Program-made: the position numbers and the translations under genes
Part shown: piece by piece, positions 9,104 through 17,861 of the stretch
How the letters are laid out: each line of letters begins with the position of its first letter
How positions within the stretch are numbered: position 1 is the stretch's first letter
Notes under the pieces: model-generated
What the model was told of the DNA's origin: nothing
Databases searched by the model: none
What the model saw: only the letters and a program-made list of their open reading frames with translations
Origin: Verrucomicrobia bacterium IMCC26134
GTDB lineage: Bacteria > Verrucomicrobiota > Verrucomicrobiia > Opitutales > Opitutaceae
NCBI GenBank assembly: GCA_000972765.1
Contig: CP011265.1
Span: 3,159,001 to 3,223,000, forward strand
Length of the DNA: 64,000 nt
Direction of reading: 5' to 3'

Positions 9104-9611
9104 GGAATTCGAGAAGAAGGTTGAGCCCGATCAAGGCGGGTAAAAAGACTGCCGCGCCGGTCGCCATGTGCAGGAAGGCGTCGTAACTCGACGGCATCCG
9201 CGAGATCACCCAGCGGTGCGCGTGCGCCACCGTTACGATGCGCAGCGCGTTTACGAGGAGCGTGACCGGCACGGCCGCGAGAAGCGCTGCCGCCACCGCC
9301 ACCGGCAGCCATACCAGGCTGCCGGCGCGGCGCATCAAATGCCATGCGAGCAATGCCGTCGCCATGACGTAAAAATCCGTGGCGGCGCAGGCCTTCGTCA
9401 CCAGTATCGGCTGCGCCAAGTAGGTCAGCGCCCAACCGGCATCCGTGCGCATGACCCCCGCGCCTAAAAAAAGACCGGCCAGCTTGGCGGCTCCTTGCAT
9501 TAAAAACCCGGTCGTAAACCAAGGAGAGAATCGCACCGCCGCCAACCCGCCCGCCAGTGCAAGCCCGGCCGCCAGGGCCGGCACGATCCCTCGAGACGTA
9601 TGGTTTGGCAT
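9069..9611 (-). CDS. xrtK: Exosortase K (XrtK) family transpeptidase
   Basis: A multi-pass membrane protein of 180 aa from the start MPNHTSRGIV; in-frame ATGs at 9650 and 9722 are alternatives, and none has a good ribosome binding site. The exosortase/archaeosortase catalytic triad is visible: Cys75 in KACAATDFY, Arg124 in VNALRIVTVAH and His148 in FLHMATGAAVF. Exosortases cut and transfer proteins carrying C-terminal sorting signals at the inner membrane. The K type usually acts on one adjacent protein rather than a large PEP-CTERM set, and the overlapping downstream gene is the candidate. The gene is divergent from the CstA-family gene. Confidence 0.85.
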   Translation of the reverse strand: MPNHTSRGIVPALAAGLALAGGLAAVRFSPWFTTGFLMQGAAKLAGLFLGAGVMRTDAGWALTYLAQPILVTKACAATDFYVMATALLAWHLMRRAGSLVWLPVAVAAALLAAVPVTLLVNALRIVTVAHAHRWVISRMPSSYDAFLHMATGAAVFLPALIGLNLLLEFHGRTSLPASRD

Positions 9612-9775
9612 GTTCACGGGCGGCAATGAAGGCAGGGGCGGAACCACCATGAACACAACGCCGCAATGAATCCGCTCGCAGGTCGGTCCTCCCAACCCGC
9701 CCTTGCGCAAGGCGCGATTCACTGTCAGCGAAACCTAAGCTCGGTTTTAACTCTCCAACCCTTTCGAAAGACCCC

Positions 9776-11524
9776 TTGAAACTCATCCTTTTTCTCGCGC
9801 TGTCCGCCCTGATCCTTGGTTTTGCCTATCGCTGGATGGGACGTATCCTCGTCCGTGCCGCCGGCCTCGACAACACGGAGACCACGCCCGCCCACACCCT
9901 GCGCGACGGCAAGGACTTCGAACCCGCCCGCTGGAGCTGGCTGCTTCCGCAACATTTCTCCGCCATCGCCGCCGCCGGCCCCATCGTGGGACCCATCCTC
10001 GCCGCGACCTGGTTTGGTTGGTTGCCCGCCTGGATATGGATCATCGTCGGCTCCATCTTCATCGGAGGCGTCCATGACTTTTTCACGCTCGTGGCCTCGG
10101 TTCGCCATGGCGGAAAATCCATCGCCGAGGTCGTGAGGCAGCACATGAACCGCCGCTGCCACCTGCTGTTTCTCGCATTTGTCTGGATCTCGTTGATCTA
10201 CGTAATCGTCGCCTTTGCGGATGTAACCGCCGGGGCCTTTACCCAGGCAGCTTCCGCCGCCGACGGCGACGCCCCCGGTCCAGCCGTGGCGACATCGTCC
10301 ATCCTCTACCTCTGCCTCGCGCTAGCGATGGGCTGGGTCATGCGCAAATGCGCATGGGGCGAAGGCAAGGCGCAGGCGGTTTTCCTGCCTCTGGTGCTGG
10401 TCGCCATCGCGGTCGGACCGCTGCTGCCCCTCGATATCGCGCACTGGCTCCCTGCAGGAGTGAATGCCACCACCGCTTGGAACATCGCCCTGCTGGGCTA
10501 CTGTTTCGTGGCCGCGTTGGCCCCCCTGTGGTTGCTCATGCAACCGCGAGGCGCTTTGGGTGGATACTTCCTCTACGTGATCACCCTCGCCGGGGTGATC
10601 GGAGCCATTGTAGGCGGACTGCGCGGCGAGCTCGACATCTCCGCGCCGGCGTGGGGTTCCGCGCCCCTGCTCACCACCGGAGGCGCACTACCGCCTTTGT
10701 TTCCCGTTTTGTTCATCACCATCGCTTGCGGCGCCTGCTCGGGGTTCCACGCCATCGTCTCCAGCGGCACCACCGCAAAACAGCTTGATCGTTTGCGCGA
10801 TGCCCGCCCGGTCGCGTATGGTGCGATGTTGCTGGAGGCTTTCTTCGCCTGCATCAGTCTGGCGGCGGTCATGATCCTGGCCCAGCCCTCGGGCCGGCCC
10901 GACGCGGTGTTTGCCAACGGCGTCGCTTTATTTCTCCACCACGCGAGCTTCGGCCTGCTCCCGATCGGCGTGGCGCATGGCTTCGCATTGTTGTGTTTCG
11001 CGACCTTTATCTTCGATACCCTGGACGCCTGCACCCGTCTCGCGCGCTATGTGTTGATGGAGCTGCTCGGCTGGGAGGGCACCGGACGGGCGCTGCTCGC
11101 CACCGGGCTCACTCTCGTCGGCCCGCTCGCCCTCGCGTTGCTTCCCCCAGCGAAGGTGGGGGGCCAAACCCTGCCTTTGTGGCGGGTGTTTTGGGGGCTC
11201 TTCGGCACATCGAACCAGTTGCTCGCCGCGCTCACTTTGCTCGGCCTCACCGTCTGGCTCTACCGGCGCGGACGCGGCGCATGGTTCACCCTCGGGCCAG
11301 CGGTGCTCATGCTGGGCGTATCGTTATGGAGCCTCGGACTGATGCTGCAAACCCACCTCGTTCGCCTGCGCGGCACGGCTCCCATCGCTCCCGTGCATCA
11401 CATTGAAGCCGGTGTAGCCGCTCTGCTCGTGGTGCTGGCGGGCTGGCTGGTCATCGAGGCGGTCGTGCTGACTCGCTCGCTGCGCCGCTCACCGTCTGTG
11501 ACCTCCGCGAGCGTGGTGGTTTAA
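9776..11524 (+). CDS. cstA: CstA-family carbon starvation / pyruvate transporter
   Basis: 582 aa with many membrane helices throughout. The diagnostic N-terminal sequence includes HFSAIAAAGPIVGPILA, GGVHDFFTLVASVRHGGKSI and, later, ACGACSGFHAIVSSGTT, all typical of CstA/BtsT. Family members import pyruvate or peptides under carbon limitation. Length is shorter than the Escherichia coli proteins (about 700 aa), as in many CstA homologues outside the enterics. The frame starts at a TTG codon (9776), and no ATG lies upstream in frame. It stands alone, followed 60 bp later by an RND pump gene. The substrate is not predictable from sequence alone. Confidence 0.85.
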   Translation: MKLILFLALSALILGFAYRWMGRILVRAAGLDNTETTPAHTLRDGKDFEPARWSWLLPQHFSAIAAAGPIVGPILAATWFGWLPAWIWIIVGSIFIGGVHDFFTLVASVRHGGKSIAEVVRQHMNRRCHLLFLAFVWISLIYVIVAFADVTAGAFTQAASAADGDAPGPAVATSSILYLCLALAMGWVMRKCAWGEGKAQAVFLPLVLVAIAVGPLLPLDIAHWLPAGVNATTAWNIALLGYCFVAALAPLWLLMQPRGALGGYFLYVITLAGVIGAIVGGLRGELDISAPAWGSAPLLTTGGALPPLFPVLFITIACGACSGFHAIVSSGTTAKQLDRLRDARPVAYGAMLLEAFFACISLAAVMILAQPSGRPDAVFANGVALFLHHASFGLLPIGVAHGFALLCFATFIFDTLDACTRLARYVLMELLGWEGTGRALLATGLTLVGPLALALLPPAKVGGQTLPLWRVFWGLFGTSNQLLAALTLLGLTVWLYRRGRGAWFTLGPAVLMLGVSLWSLGLMLQTHLVRLRGTAPIAPVHHIEAGVAALLVVLAGWLVIEAVVLTRSLRRSPSVTSASVVV

Positions 11525-11584
11525 ACGGGGTTTCCACTTACGCCGCTTGCTCATCCCAAAGCGGTCGGACTAATTGGTCGCGCC

Positions 11585-14500
11585 ATGTGGATCGTCCTCT
11601 TCGCCCTGCGCTACAAATACACGATCGCCGTCTTCGCGATCCTCATCGCGCTGTTTGGCGTTCTGTCCATCAAGCGCATGTCCACCGACATCATGCCGCG
11701 GGTGGACAGCCCCGAGATGCAGGTCGTGTGGTCCTACGGCGGCCTCAACGCCTCCGAGATGGCTTCGAAGGTCACCTCCTTCTCCGAGATCGCCATCCTC
11801 AACAACGTCGACGACCTCATCGAGGTCCGCTCCGAGACGCTCAACGGCGCCGCTCTCGTCAAACTTCGCTTTCAGCCCGATGTGATCATCGAGCGCGCCC
11901 TGGCCCAGGTCACCGCCGTCTCCCAGACCATCCTCCGCCGCATGCCCGCCGGCACCGTGCCCCCGCTCATTGTGCAAACCAGCCCCTCGAGCGTGCCCAT
12001 CCTTCAACTCGTCATTTCATCCGACACCCTCTCCGACGGCGCTCTCTCCGATTGGGCCCGGCTCACTTTGCGCGCCCAGATCCAGAGTATTCCGGGCATC
12101 CGCCTCTCCGCTCCTTATGGTGGCGCCTCCCGCCAGATCATGGTCGATCTCGATCCCGATGCGCTGAACGCCTTCGGCCTCTCCGCCACCGATGTGAGCC
12201 GCGCCATCGGCAGCCAGAATCTCACCCTGCCTTCCGGTTCCCTTCGCGCCGGCACCCGCGACCTGGGCGTCGCGCTCAACGGCAGCCCCGTCACGATCAA
12301 CGAGTTTCTCGACCTGCCGCTGCGGAATGTGGACGGACGACTCGTCCTGCTGCGCGACGTCGCCAATGTCCGCGACGGCGAATCCGTGTCCAACAACATC
12401 ATCCGCCTCGACGGTCAAAACGCCGTCATGGCCACCGTGCTTAAACTCGGCTCCGCCTCCACCCTCGACATTGTCAGCGGCATCCTCGACCGCCTGCCCG
12501 CCATCCGCGCCAGTGCGCCCGAGGGTCTCAAAATAGAACCCATTTTCGACCAATCCATCTTTGTCCGCTCCGCCATTGAAAACATTCTTATCGAGATCGC
12601 CTTGGTCGGTGCGCTGGTCGCCCTCGTGGTCCTGCTTTTTCTCGGTTCCTGGCGCTCGACCTTGATCGTGCTCACCTCGATCCCGCTCGCCCTGCTGTGC
12701 TCGGTCATCGGGCTGGGCCTCGCAGGCGCCACCTTCAACCTTATGACCTTGGGCGGCCTCGGCCTCGCCATCGGCATTCTGGTCGACAACGCCTTGGTTG
12801 AGATCGAAAACATCAAACGCCAGATCGCTTTCGGCAAACCCGTGCGCCAGGCCATCCTCGACGGCGCGCGCCAGGTCGCCTTCCCCGAGTTCGTTTCCAC
12901 CCTCGGCATCTGCATCGTCTTCCTGCCCGTTTTCCTGCTCTCCGGCACCGCCGCCTTCGTCTTCAAACCACTCGCCCTCGCCGTCATCTTTGCGATGATC
13001 GCCAGCTACCTGCTCTCGCGCACCCTCGTCCCCGTGCTCGCCTCGCTGCTCCTTCCGACCGAGACCCGCATCGAGGCTGCGGCGAGCGCCTCGAACCGCC
13101 CGCCCCGCGGCCTGCTGCGGCTCCACCACGTCATCGAGAAATCCCTCGACGTAGCCTCGCTTCGTCAACGCATCGCGCTCGACCGTTTTATATCCCGGCC
13201 CTGGCTCATCCCCGTGCTCGTGCTCGCGGTCGCCCTGCTCGGAGGTCTCGCCTGGAAATCCCTCGGCCGCGACTTTTTCCCCGCCACTGACGCCGGTCTG
13301 ATGCGCGTCTTTCTTCGCTTCCCCGGCGGCACGCGCGTCGAGGAAACCGCCCGGCGCTGCGCCGAGGTGCAGCGCGCCATCCGTGCCTCCATTCCCGCCA
13401 AAGAAGTCCAGTTCATCGTCGAAAACATCGGCCTGCCTTCCTCCATCAACCTCGCCTGGGTCGAAAGCACCGCCATCGGCCCCTACGACGCCGAGTTGCT
13501 CATCCAGCTTGCGCCCGGCCACTCGCCCACCCCCGGTCACATGGCCGCGTTGCGCACGCTGCTCGCGGAAAAAATTCCCGACGCCCAGTTTTTCTTCCGC
13601 CCCGCCGATGCCACCAGCCAGACGCTCTCCGGCGGCGCGCCTACCGCCTTCGAGTTCCGTTTCATCGGTCGCGATGCGCCCGGCAACCTCGCCCTCGCCA
13701 ACCGTCTCCGCCAGGAGCTCCGTTCCATCCCGGGCGCGGTCGACGTGACCTTGCGCGAGGCGCTCGGTGTGCCGGAATATTACCTCGAAATCGACCGTGT
13801 GCGCGCCGCCCGTTTTGGCATCAGTCAGCAAGACGCCGTCAGCGCCCTCCTGACTGCACTCGGCTCCGGCGGCAGTGTGGCGCCGACTTACTGGTCCGAC
13901 CCCAAACTCGGCATTTCCTTCGACGTCCAGGTCCAGGTGCCGACCGGCCGTTTCCGCGACGCCGAACAACTGCTCAACCTGCCCGTCCGCCCCGCCGCCG
14001 GTGGCGCGCCGGTGCTCCTCGGCGCCTTCGCCAAGCTGAGCGAACGCCCCGCGATCGCCAGCGTATCGCGCACCACCTTGCTGCCCACGCTCACCGTGCT
14101 TGCCAATGTCCAGCACACCGACCTCGGCGCCGTGCTCGACCGCCTAGACCCCATTCTCGCCGGGCTGCGCAAGAACCAGAAGCCGGGCAACCGCATCGAA
14201 CTCGCCGGCCAGGCCGCGCTCATGCAATCCGCCTACCGCGAACTCCTCGGCGGCCTCGTCCTTGCGGCCGTGCTGGTCTTCCTCGTCATGGTGGTGAATT
14301 TCCAGTCGTGGTCGCTGCCGCTGGCCGCGATCAGCGGCCTGCCGCTCGCGATATCGGGGGCTTTCTTCGCGCTCTGGATCACCGGCACTTCGCTCAGCAT
14401 CCCCGCGCTCATGGGCCTCATCATGGTCGTCGGCGTCTCCACCGCCAACAGCGTGCTCGTCACCAGCTTTGCCCGTGATCTTTGGGTGGCGGGCGAGACG

Positions 14501-14761
14501 GGCGCGCGCGCCGCCGTCACCGCCGCCACCACCCGCCTGCGCCCGGTCTGCATGACCGCCCTTGCCATGATCCTCGGCGTGCTGCCCATGGCGCTGGGCC
14601 ACGGCGAAGGCGGCGAGCAAAACGCCCCGCTCGGCCGCGCCGTCATCGGCGGCCTGCTGCTCGGCACCGTGGCCTCGCTCTTCGTCGTGCCCTGCATGTT
14701 CTCCGTCCTCAAACGCCGCCCCGCCCCGCCAGCCGACCCAACTCCCGACTCCGCGCCATGA
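11585..14761 (+). CDS. RND efflux transporter permease subunit
   Basis: 1058 aa with the RND plan: one N-terminal helix, a large periplasmic porter domain, six helices, a second porter domain and five helices. Helix 4 reads LAIGILVDNALVEIENIKR, so the Asp-Asp pair of AcrB-type pumps is Asp-Asn here. The C-terminal half reads GLIMVVGVSTANSVLVTSF, with no lysine at the AcrB relay position. It therefore belongs to a subfamily with an altered proton relay. The stop overlaps the start of the adaptor gene (ATGA, 14758-14761), so both are coupled. No outer-membrane channel gene is adjacent, so a TolC-like partner must be encoded elsewhere. The export substrate is unknown. Confidence 0.9.
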   Translation: MWIVLFALRYKYTIAVFAILIALFGVLSIKRMSTDIMPRVDSPEMQVVWSYGGLNASEMASKVTSFSEIAILNNVDDLIEVRSETLNGAALVKLRFQPDVIIERALAQVTAVSQTILRRMPAGTVPPLIVQTSPSSVPILQLVISSDTLSDGALSDWARLTLRAQIQSIPGIRLSAPYGGASRQIMVDLDPDALNAFGLSATDVSRAIGSQNLTLPSGSLRAGTRDLGVALNGSPVTINEFLDLPLRNVDGRLVLLRDVANVRDGESVSNNIIRLDGQNAVMATVLKLGSASTLDIVSGILDRLPAIRASAPEGLKIEPIFDQSIFVRSAIENILIEIALVGALVALVVLLFLGSWRSTLIVLTSIPLALLCSVIGLGLAGATFNLMTLGGLGLAIGILVDNALVEIENIKRQIAFGKPVRQAILDGARQVAFPEFVSTLGICIVFLPVFLLSGTAAFVFKPLALAVIFAMIASYLLSRTLVPVLASLLLPTETRIEAAASASNRPPRGLLRLHHVIEKSLDVASLRQRIALDRFISRPWLIPVLVLAVALLGGLAWKSLGRDFFPATDAGLMRVFLRFPGGTRVEETARRCAEVQRAIRASIPAKEVQFIVENIGLPSSINLAWVESTAIGPYDAELLIQLAPGHSPTPGHMAALRTLLAEKIPDAQFFFRPADATSQTLSGGAPTAFEFRFIGRDAPGNLALANRLRQELRSIPGAVDVTLREALGVPEYYLEIDRVRAARFGISQQDAVSALLTALGSGGSVAPTYWSDPKLGISFDVQVQVPTGRFRDAEQLLNLPVRPAAGGAPVLLGAFAKLSERPAIASVSRTTLLPTLTVLANVQHTDLGAVLDRLDPILAGLRKNQKPGNRIELAGQAALMQSAYRELLGGLVLAAVLVFLVMVVNFQSWSLPLAAISGLPLAISGAFFALWITGTSLSIPALMGLIMVVGVSTANSVLVTSFARDLWVAGETGARAAVTAATTRLRPVCMTALAMILGVLPMALGHGEGGEQNAPLGRAVIGGLLLGTVASLFVVPCMFSVLKRRPAPPADPTPDSAP

Positions 14762-15816
14762 ACTTCGCCCTCCTCGCCCTCCTCGCCCTCATCCTCCCCG
14801 CCGCCAGCCTGCCCGCCGCCACCGCGCAAAAGCTCCAGCTGGTGAAACCCGAGCCCGCACCGGCCGCCGAGCCCTTGCGCCTGCCCGTCCGCACCGCGCC
14901 GGCCGAGCAGGCCTTTCTCTACTCGAGAGCCACCGGAGTTCTGGCGGAGCGCCGGGTCGATAGCGGCGACACTGTAAAAGCCGGCGACCTGCTCGCTGTC
15001 ATCGCCGCCCCGGAAGTTATCCGCGCTGCTGAAAAAGCCAGTGCCGCCGTCACCCAGGCCGAGGCCCGGGCCGCGCTCGCCGAAGCAAACCTGCGCCGCA
15101 CCCGCAGCCTCGCCGAGAAAGCGGTGCTCTCCAGCGAAGAGGCCGACATCGGAGAAGCCGCCGCCAAGAGCGCCGTCGCCGACCTCGCCGCCGCCAAAGC
15201 CGAGGCCGGCCGCCTCGCCGCCCTGGTCGCCTTCCAGCAAATCAACGCGCCTTTTGATGGCATCGTTGCCGAGCGTCAATTCGACCGCGGCGACTTTATC
15301 CCCGGCGACTCCGCCGCCAACGGCCGCTGGCTGTTTCACCTGATGCGAGTCAACGAACTACGCGCCCTGCTCGACGCCCCGCCCGCCACCGCGCTCGCGC
15401 TCCGCGTCAACCAGTCCGCCACGGTCGAGTTCACCGAGTTACCCGGAAAAAAATTCCCCGCCAAGGTCGCGCGCACCGCCGGCGTCATCGACCCCGGCGC
15501 CGGCACCATGCGCATCGAGTTGTCGCTGCCGAACCCCGATCGCGTCATCCCCGCCGGCCTCAACGGCATCGCCTACCTCGCCCTCTCGCCCGACCCCGCC
15601 GCCGCACCGATCCTTCGCATCCCGGTCAACTGCCTCGTCAATCGCGATGGCCGCTCAAACGTCGCCTTGGTGCGCGAAGGCAAGGTCGCCTTCATCCCCG
15701 TAAAAACCGGCCGCAACTCCGGCCAACGCATCGAGATTCTCGAGGGCCTTTCCCCCGACTCGGCCGTCATCCTCAACCCGAACGCCCTGCTCCAAGAGGG
15801 ACAATCAATCCCCTGA
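14758..15816 (+). CDS. RND efflux periplasmic adaptor (membrane fusion protein)
   Basis: A 352-aa secreted adaptor that links the RND permease to an outer-membrane channel. Residues 1-23 form a signal peptide (MNFALLALLALILPAASLPA). A biotinyl-lipoyl half-motif GVLAERRVDSGDTVKAGDLL comes next, followed by an Ala/Glu-rich alpha-hairpin (about 85-155, AAEKASAAVTQAEARAALAE). The second lipoyl half is FDGIVAERQFDRGDFI, and a beta-barrel/membrane-proximal domain follows. Within a longer open frame the ATG at 14758 is chosen because it overlaps the permease stop codon and starts the signal peptide directly. There is no lipobox cysteine, so it is probably soluble in the periplasm. Confidence 0.9.
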   Translation: MNFALLALLALILPAASLPAATAQKLQLVKPEPAPAAEPLRLPVRTAPAEQAFLYSRATGVLAERRVDSGDTVKAGDLLAVIAAPEVIRAAEKASAAVTQAEARAALAEANLRRTRSLAEKAVLSSEEADIGEAAAKSAVADLAAAKAEAGRLAALVAFQQINAPFDGIVAERQFDRGDFIPGDSAANGRWLFHLMRVNELRALLDAPPATALALRVNQSATVEFTELPGKKFPAKVARTAGVIDPGAGTMRIELSLPNPDRVIPAGLNGIAYLALSPDPAAAPILRIPVNCLVNRDGRSNVALVREGKVAFIPVKTGRNSGQRIEILEGLSPDSAVILNPNALLQEGQSIP

Positions 15817-15867
15817 CTTATTCCGCGGGGAACCGGCGCGCTGAGGTCCCGGGCTTAGAATCAGCGG

Positions 15868-16908
15868 TTAACTATTCCCCGCCCTCGACAAATCATCGGT
15901 CAAGGTCGGGCCTTCCTGCCACCTGCCCGCCACACTCAGGACCGCCGAGGTCGCCGGCACGCCGAATTCATTTTGCTGCAAGTTGGCGATCACCGCCTCC
16001 GCGCTTCTGCGCCCGATCAACTCCGGCTGCAGATCTATGCCCGCGCAGGGCGCCTCGGCCATGAGCAGGTTCAAGCAGACAAACCCATGCGTCTCGGGCA
16101 CCTTCGCGCCCTCCTTGATCATCCACGGGATCACACGCGTCCAGTGGCAGATGACCACATCGGGTCGATGTTTGCGAAACCAGGCGCGGAACTCCGCCTC
16201 CTCCACCTCCATGCCCGTCGAGCGCAGAGGCACCACCGGACGGTCCTGCGCCTGATGGCTCTGCATCACCAGAAACGCACCTTCCCAACGGTGGTGCAGA
16301 CGCTCGTCGATATGCTTGGAAAGCACCAGCCCCGGCCTCCGATAGCCCGCCGCGCGAACTCGCACCAGCGCCTCGATCATGTTGCGATGATGATCCGGGC
16401 ACACCGTGTTGAGCGGCGGATGGTGGATGGAGTAGTCGGTGTAGATCCCGGCATACTTGGGCCAGTCCAGTTGCTCGTAGTGCGGCTCGCCCCAGCACGG
16501 CAGGAGAATGATCCCGTGGATGCCGCGCGCCTTCAAAATGCCATCCAGACGTTTCACACTCACCCCGCGCGACGAAACCGCCAGCCGCTCCGCCTCGAAG
16601 CCCAGCTCCCGGGCTCGCTTACGGGCCGCCAAGCGCACTTTTTCAGGAAACTGTTTCGCATAACCCGGCCGGCCGTCATCCTCGACCTCGACCAGGGCCA
16701 GAACACCGCGAAAGGTCCCGCCCTCCGAACGCCTCATCTGCGACATCAACGCCGCCGCCAGGGGATTGCTCCGGTAGCCCGCCGCCTCGGCCGCCGCCTG
16801 CACACGCGCCACCGTCTTGACGTTTACACGTGGCAAGCCTCGCAAGGCCTCGGAAACCGTGGCGCGAGATAATCCCAACTGAGCAGCGAGGGTGCGAATG
16901 GTGGCCAT
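15868..16908 (-). CDS. LacI/GalR family transcriptional regulator
   Basis: 346 aa. The N-terminal LacI helix-turn-helix is clear: TIRTLAAQLGLSRATVSEAL, then RVNVKTVARVQAAAEAAGYR (residues 3-46). The hinge SNPLAAALMSQMRR matches the form common in Opitutae regulators. The rest is a periplasmic-binding-protein-like sensor domain (HGIILLPCWGEPHYEQLDW, RAAGYRRPGLVLSKHIDER). Such regulators usually repress sugar-use genes until a saccharide binds. It is divergent from the pseudopilin and beta-repeat genes, which it may control; no operator was identified with confidence. The effector is unknown. Confidence 0.9.
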   Translation of the reverse strand: MATIRTLAAQLGLSRATVSEALRGLPRVNVKTVARVQAAAEAAGYRSNPLAAALMSQMRRSEGGTFRGVLALVEVEDDGRPGYAKQFPEKVRLAARKRARELGFEAERLAVSSRGVSVKRLDGILKARGIHGIILLPCWGEPHYEQLDWPKYAGIYTDYSIHHPPLNTVCPDHHRNMIEALVRVRAAGYRRPGLVLSKHIDERLHHRWEGAFLVMQSHQAQDRPVVPLRSTGMEVEEAEFRAWFRKHRPDVVICHWTRVIPWMIKEGAKVPETHGFVCLNLLMAEAPCAGIDLQPELIGRRSAEAVIANLQQNEFGVPATSAVLSVAGRWQEGPTLTDDLSRAGNS

Positions 16909-17058
16909 GGATCAGACTGTCTGAATTCTGCCCGTTGGCCCCCCGCGTCAAGAGCAATCAGGTTTACCGCGCTCCCATCCCCACCCCACCGATCGGCCCC
17001 TCCTCCCCACGCCGGACGTTTCGACCTCTGTCGCTCCCCCGCCCCGACATCCCCCGCC

Positions 17059-17784
17059 ATGCAGTCCTCTCCTAATAAAATCGGCTCAACCCGTGGTTTC
17101 ACGCTCATTGAGCTCCTGACCGTGATCGCCATCATCGGCATTCTCGCTGCGATCATCATCCCGACCGTCTCCAAGGTTCGCGCCAGCGCCAAGAACGCCC
17201 AGTGCGTCGCCCAGCTTCGGGAGTGGGGTCGCGTCATCGCACTCTACGCCAACGACAACAAGGGGTTCTACTACGCCAAAAACTGGGCGAGCGTCGCCCC
17301 CGCCGACGCCCCGATGGGCCGGAACTACCAAGACTATTACAACAAGTCCAAATTCGAAGGCTTTCGCATGCGCTACTGCCCGGCCGATCCCGAGACCCCC
17401 AACTTGCTTAGCACCGCCAACAACCCCCGCTACGCGATGATCATCGGCGCCCTCAACGGAGACCTTAACAGCCTGCCCTCCGAATCGACCGCCAAGCCGG
17501 CCGCCATTCCGCTCAGCCGCGCCAGCACGCCTTCCCAATACATGCTCATGATCGATAGCGTGGAAAACTCCAACGTGACCCTCGCCGGCAAAAACATCGC
17601 CGACCTCCAAACCTACCTCCTCCCCCTCGTCGGCCCAGCCTACGAACAGCGGCACGGCTCACGGTTTAACGCCGTCTTCGGCGACTGCAGCGTAAAGCGC
17701 GTCTCCTTCAGCACCGCCGCCACCTCGCTCTCGGATAAGACCAATGTCTGGGCCATGCGCTCCGTCTGGTTCCAGCTCAACTGA
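17059..17784 (+). CDS. Type II secretion-type pseudopilin (prepilin-like)
   Basis: 241 aa. The class III signal is textbook: a short basic leader, Gly13 then FTLIELLTVIAIIGILAAII, with the expected Glu at mature position 5. Prepilin peptidase would cut after Gly13 and methylate Phe14. The C-terminal RHGSRFNAVFGDCSV matches the H-x9-D(G) motif of the large pseudopilin-like family expanded in Verrucomicrobiota, Lentisphaerota and Planctomycetota, except that Cys replaces the usual Gly after Asp. These proteins are numerous per genome and often sit next to LacI regulators and carbohydrate genes, as here. Individual function is not known. The large beta-repeat gene follows after 77 bp. Confidence 0.88.
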   Translation: MQSSPNKIGSTRGFTLIELLTVIAIIGILAAIIIPTVSKVRASAKNAQCVAQLREWGRVIALYANDNKGFYYAKNWASVAPADAPMGRNYQDYYNKSKFEGFRMRYCPADPETPNLLSTANNPRYAMIIGALNGDLNSLPSESTAKPAAIPLSRASTPSQYMLMIDSVENSNVTLAGKNIADLQTYLLPLVGPAYEQRHGSRFNAVFGDCSVKRVSFSTAATSLSDKTNVWAMRSVWFQLN

Positions 17785-17861
17785 GCATCGCACACCTTTC
17801 ACCCTCAGAACCCAAACCTTAGACCGCTTCGGCTCAATCCATAGTCCCCCCTTCCTACCCC

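Noticed and set aside
12017-14116. A 699-codon open frame on the minus strand
   Set aside because: It lies antisense to the RND permease, is Gly/Glu/Asp/Arg-rich without structure, and is a by-product of GC-rich codons of the real gene.
14233-15339. A 368-codon open frame on the minus strand
   Set aside because: Antisense to the RND permease end and the adaptor gene; composition is that of a shadow frame.
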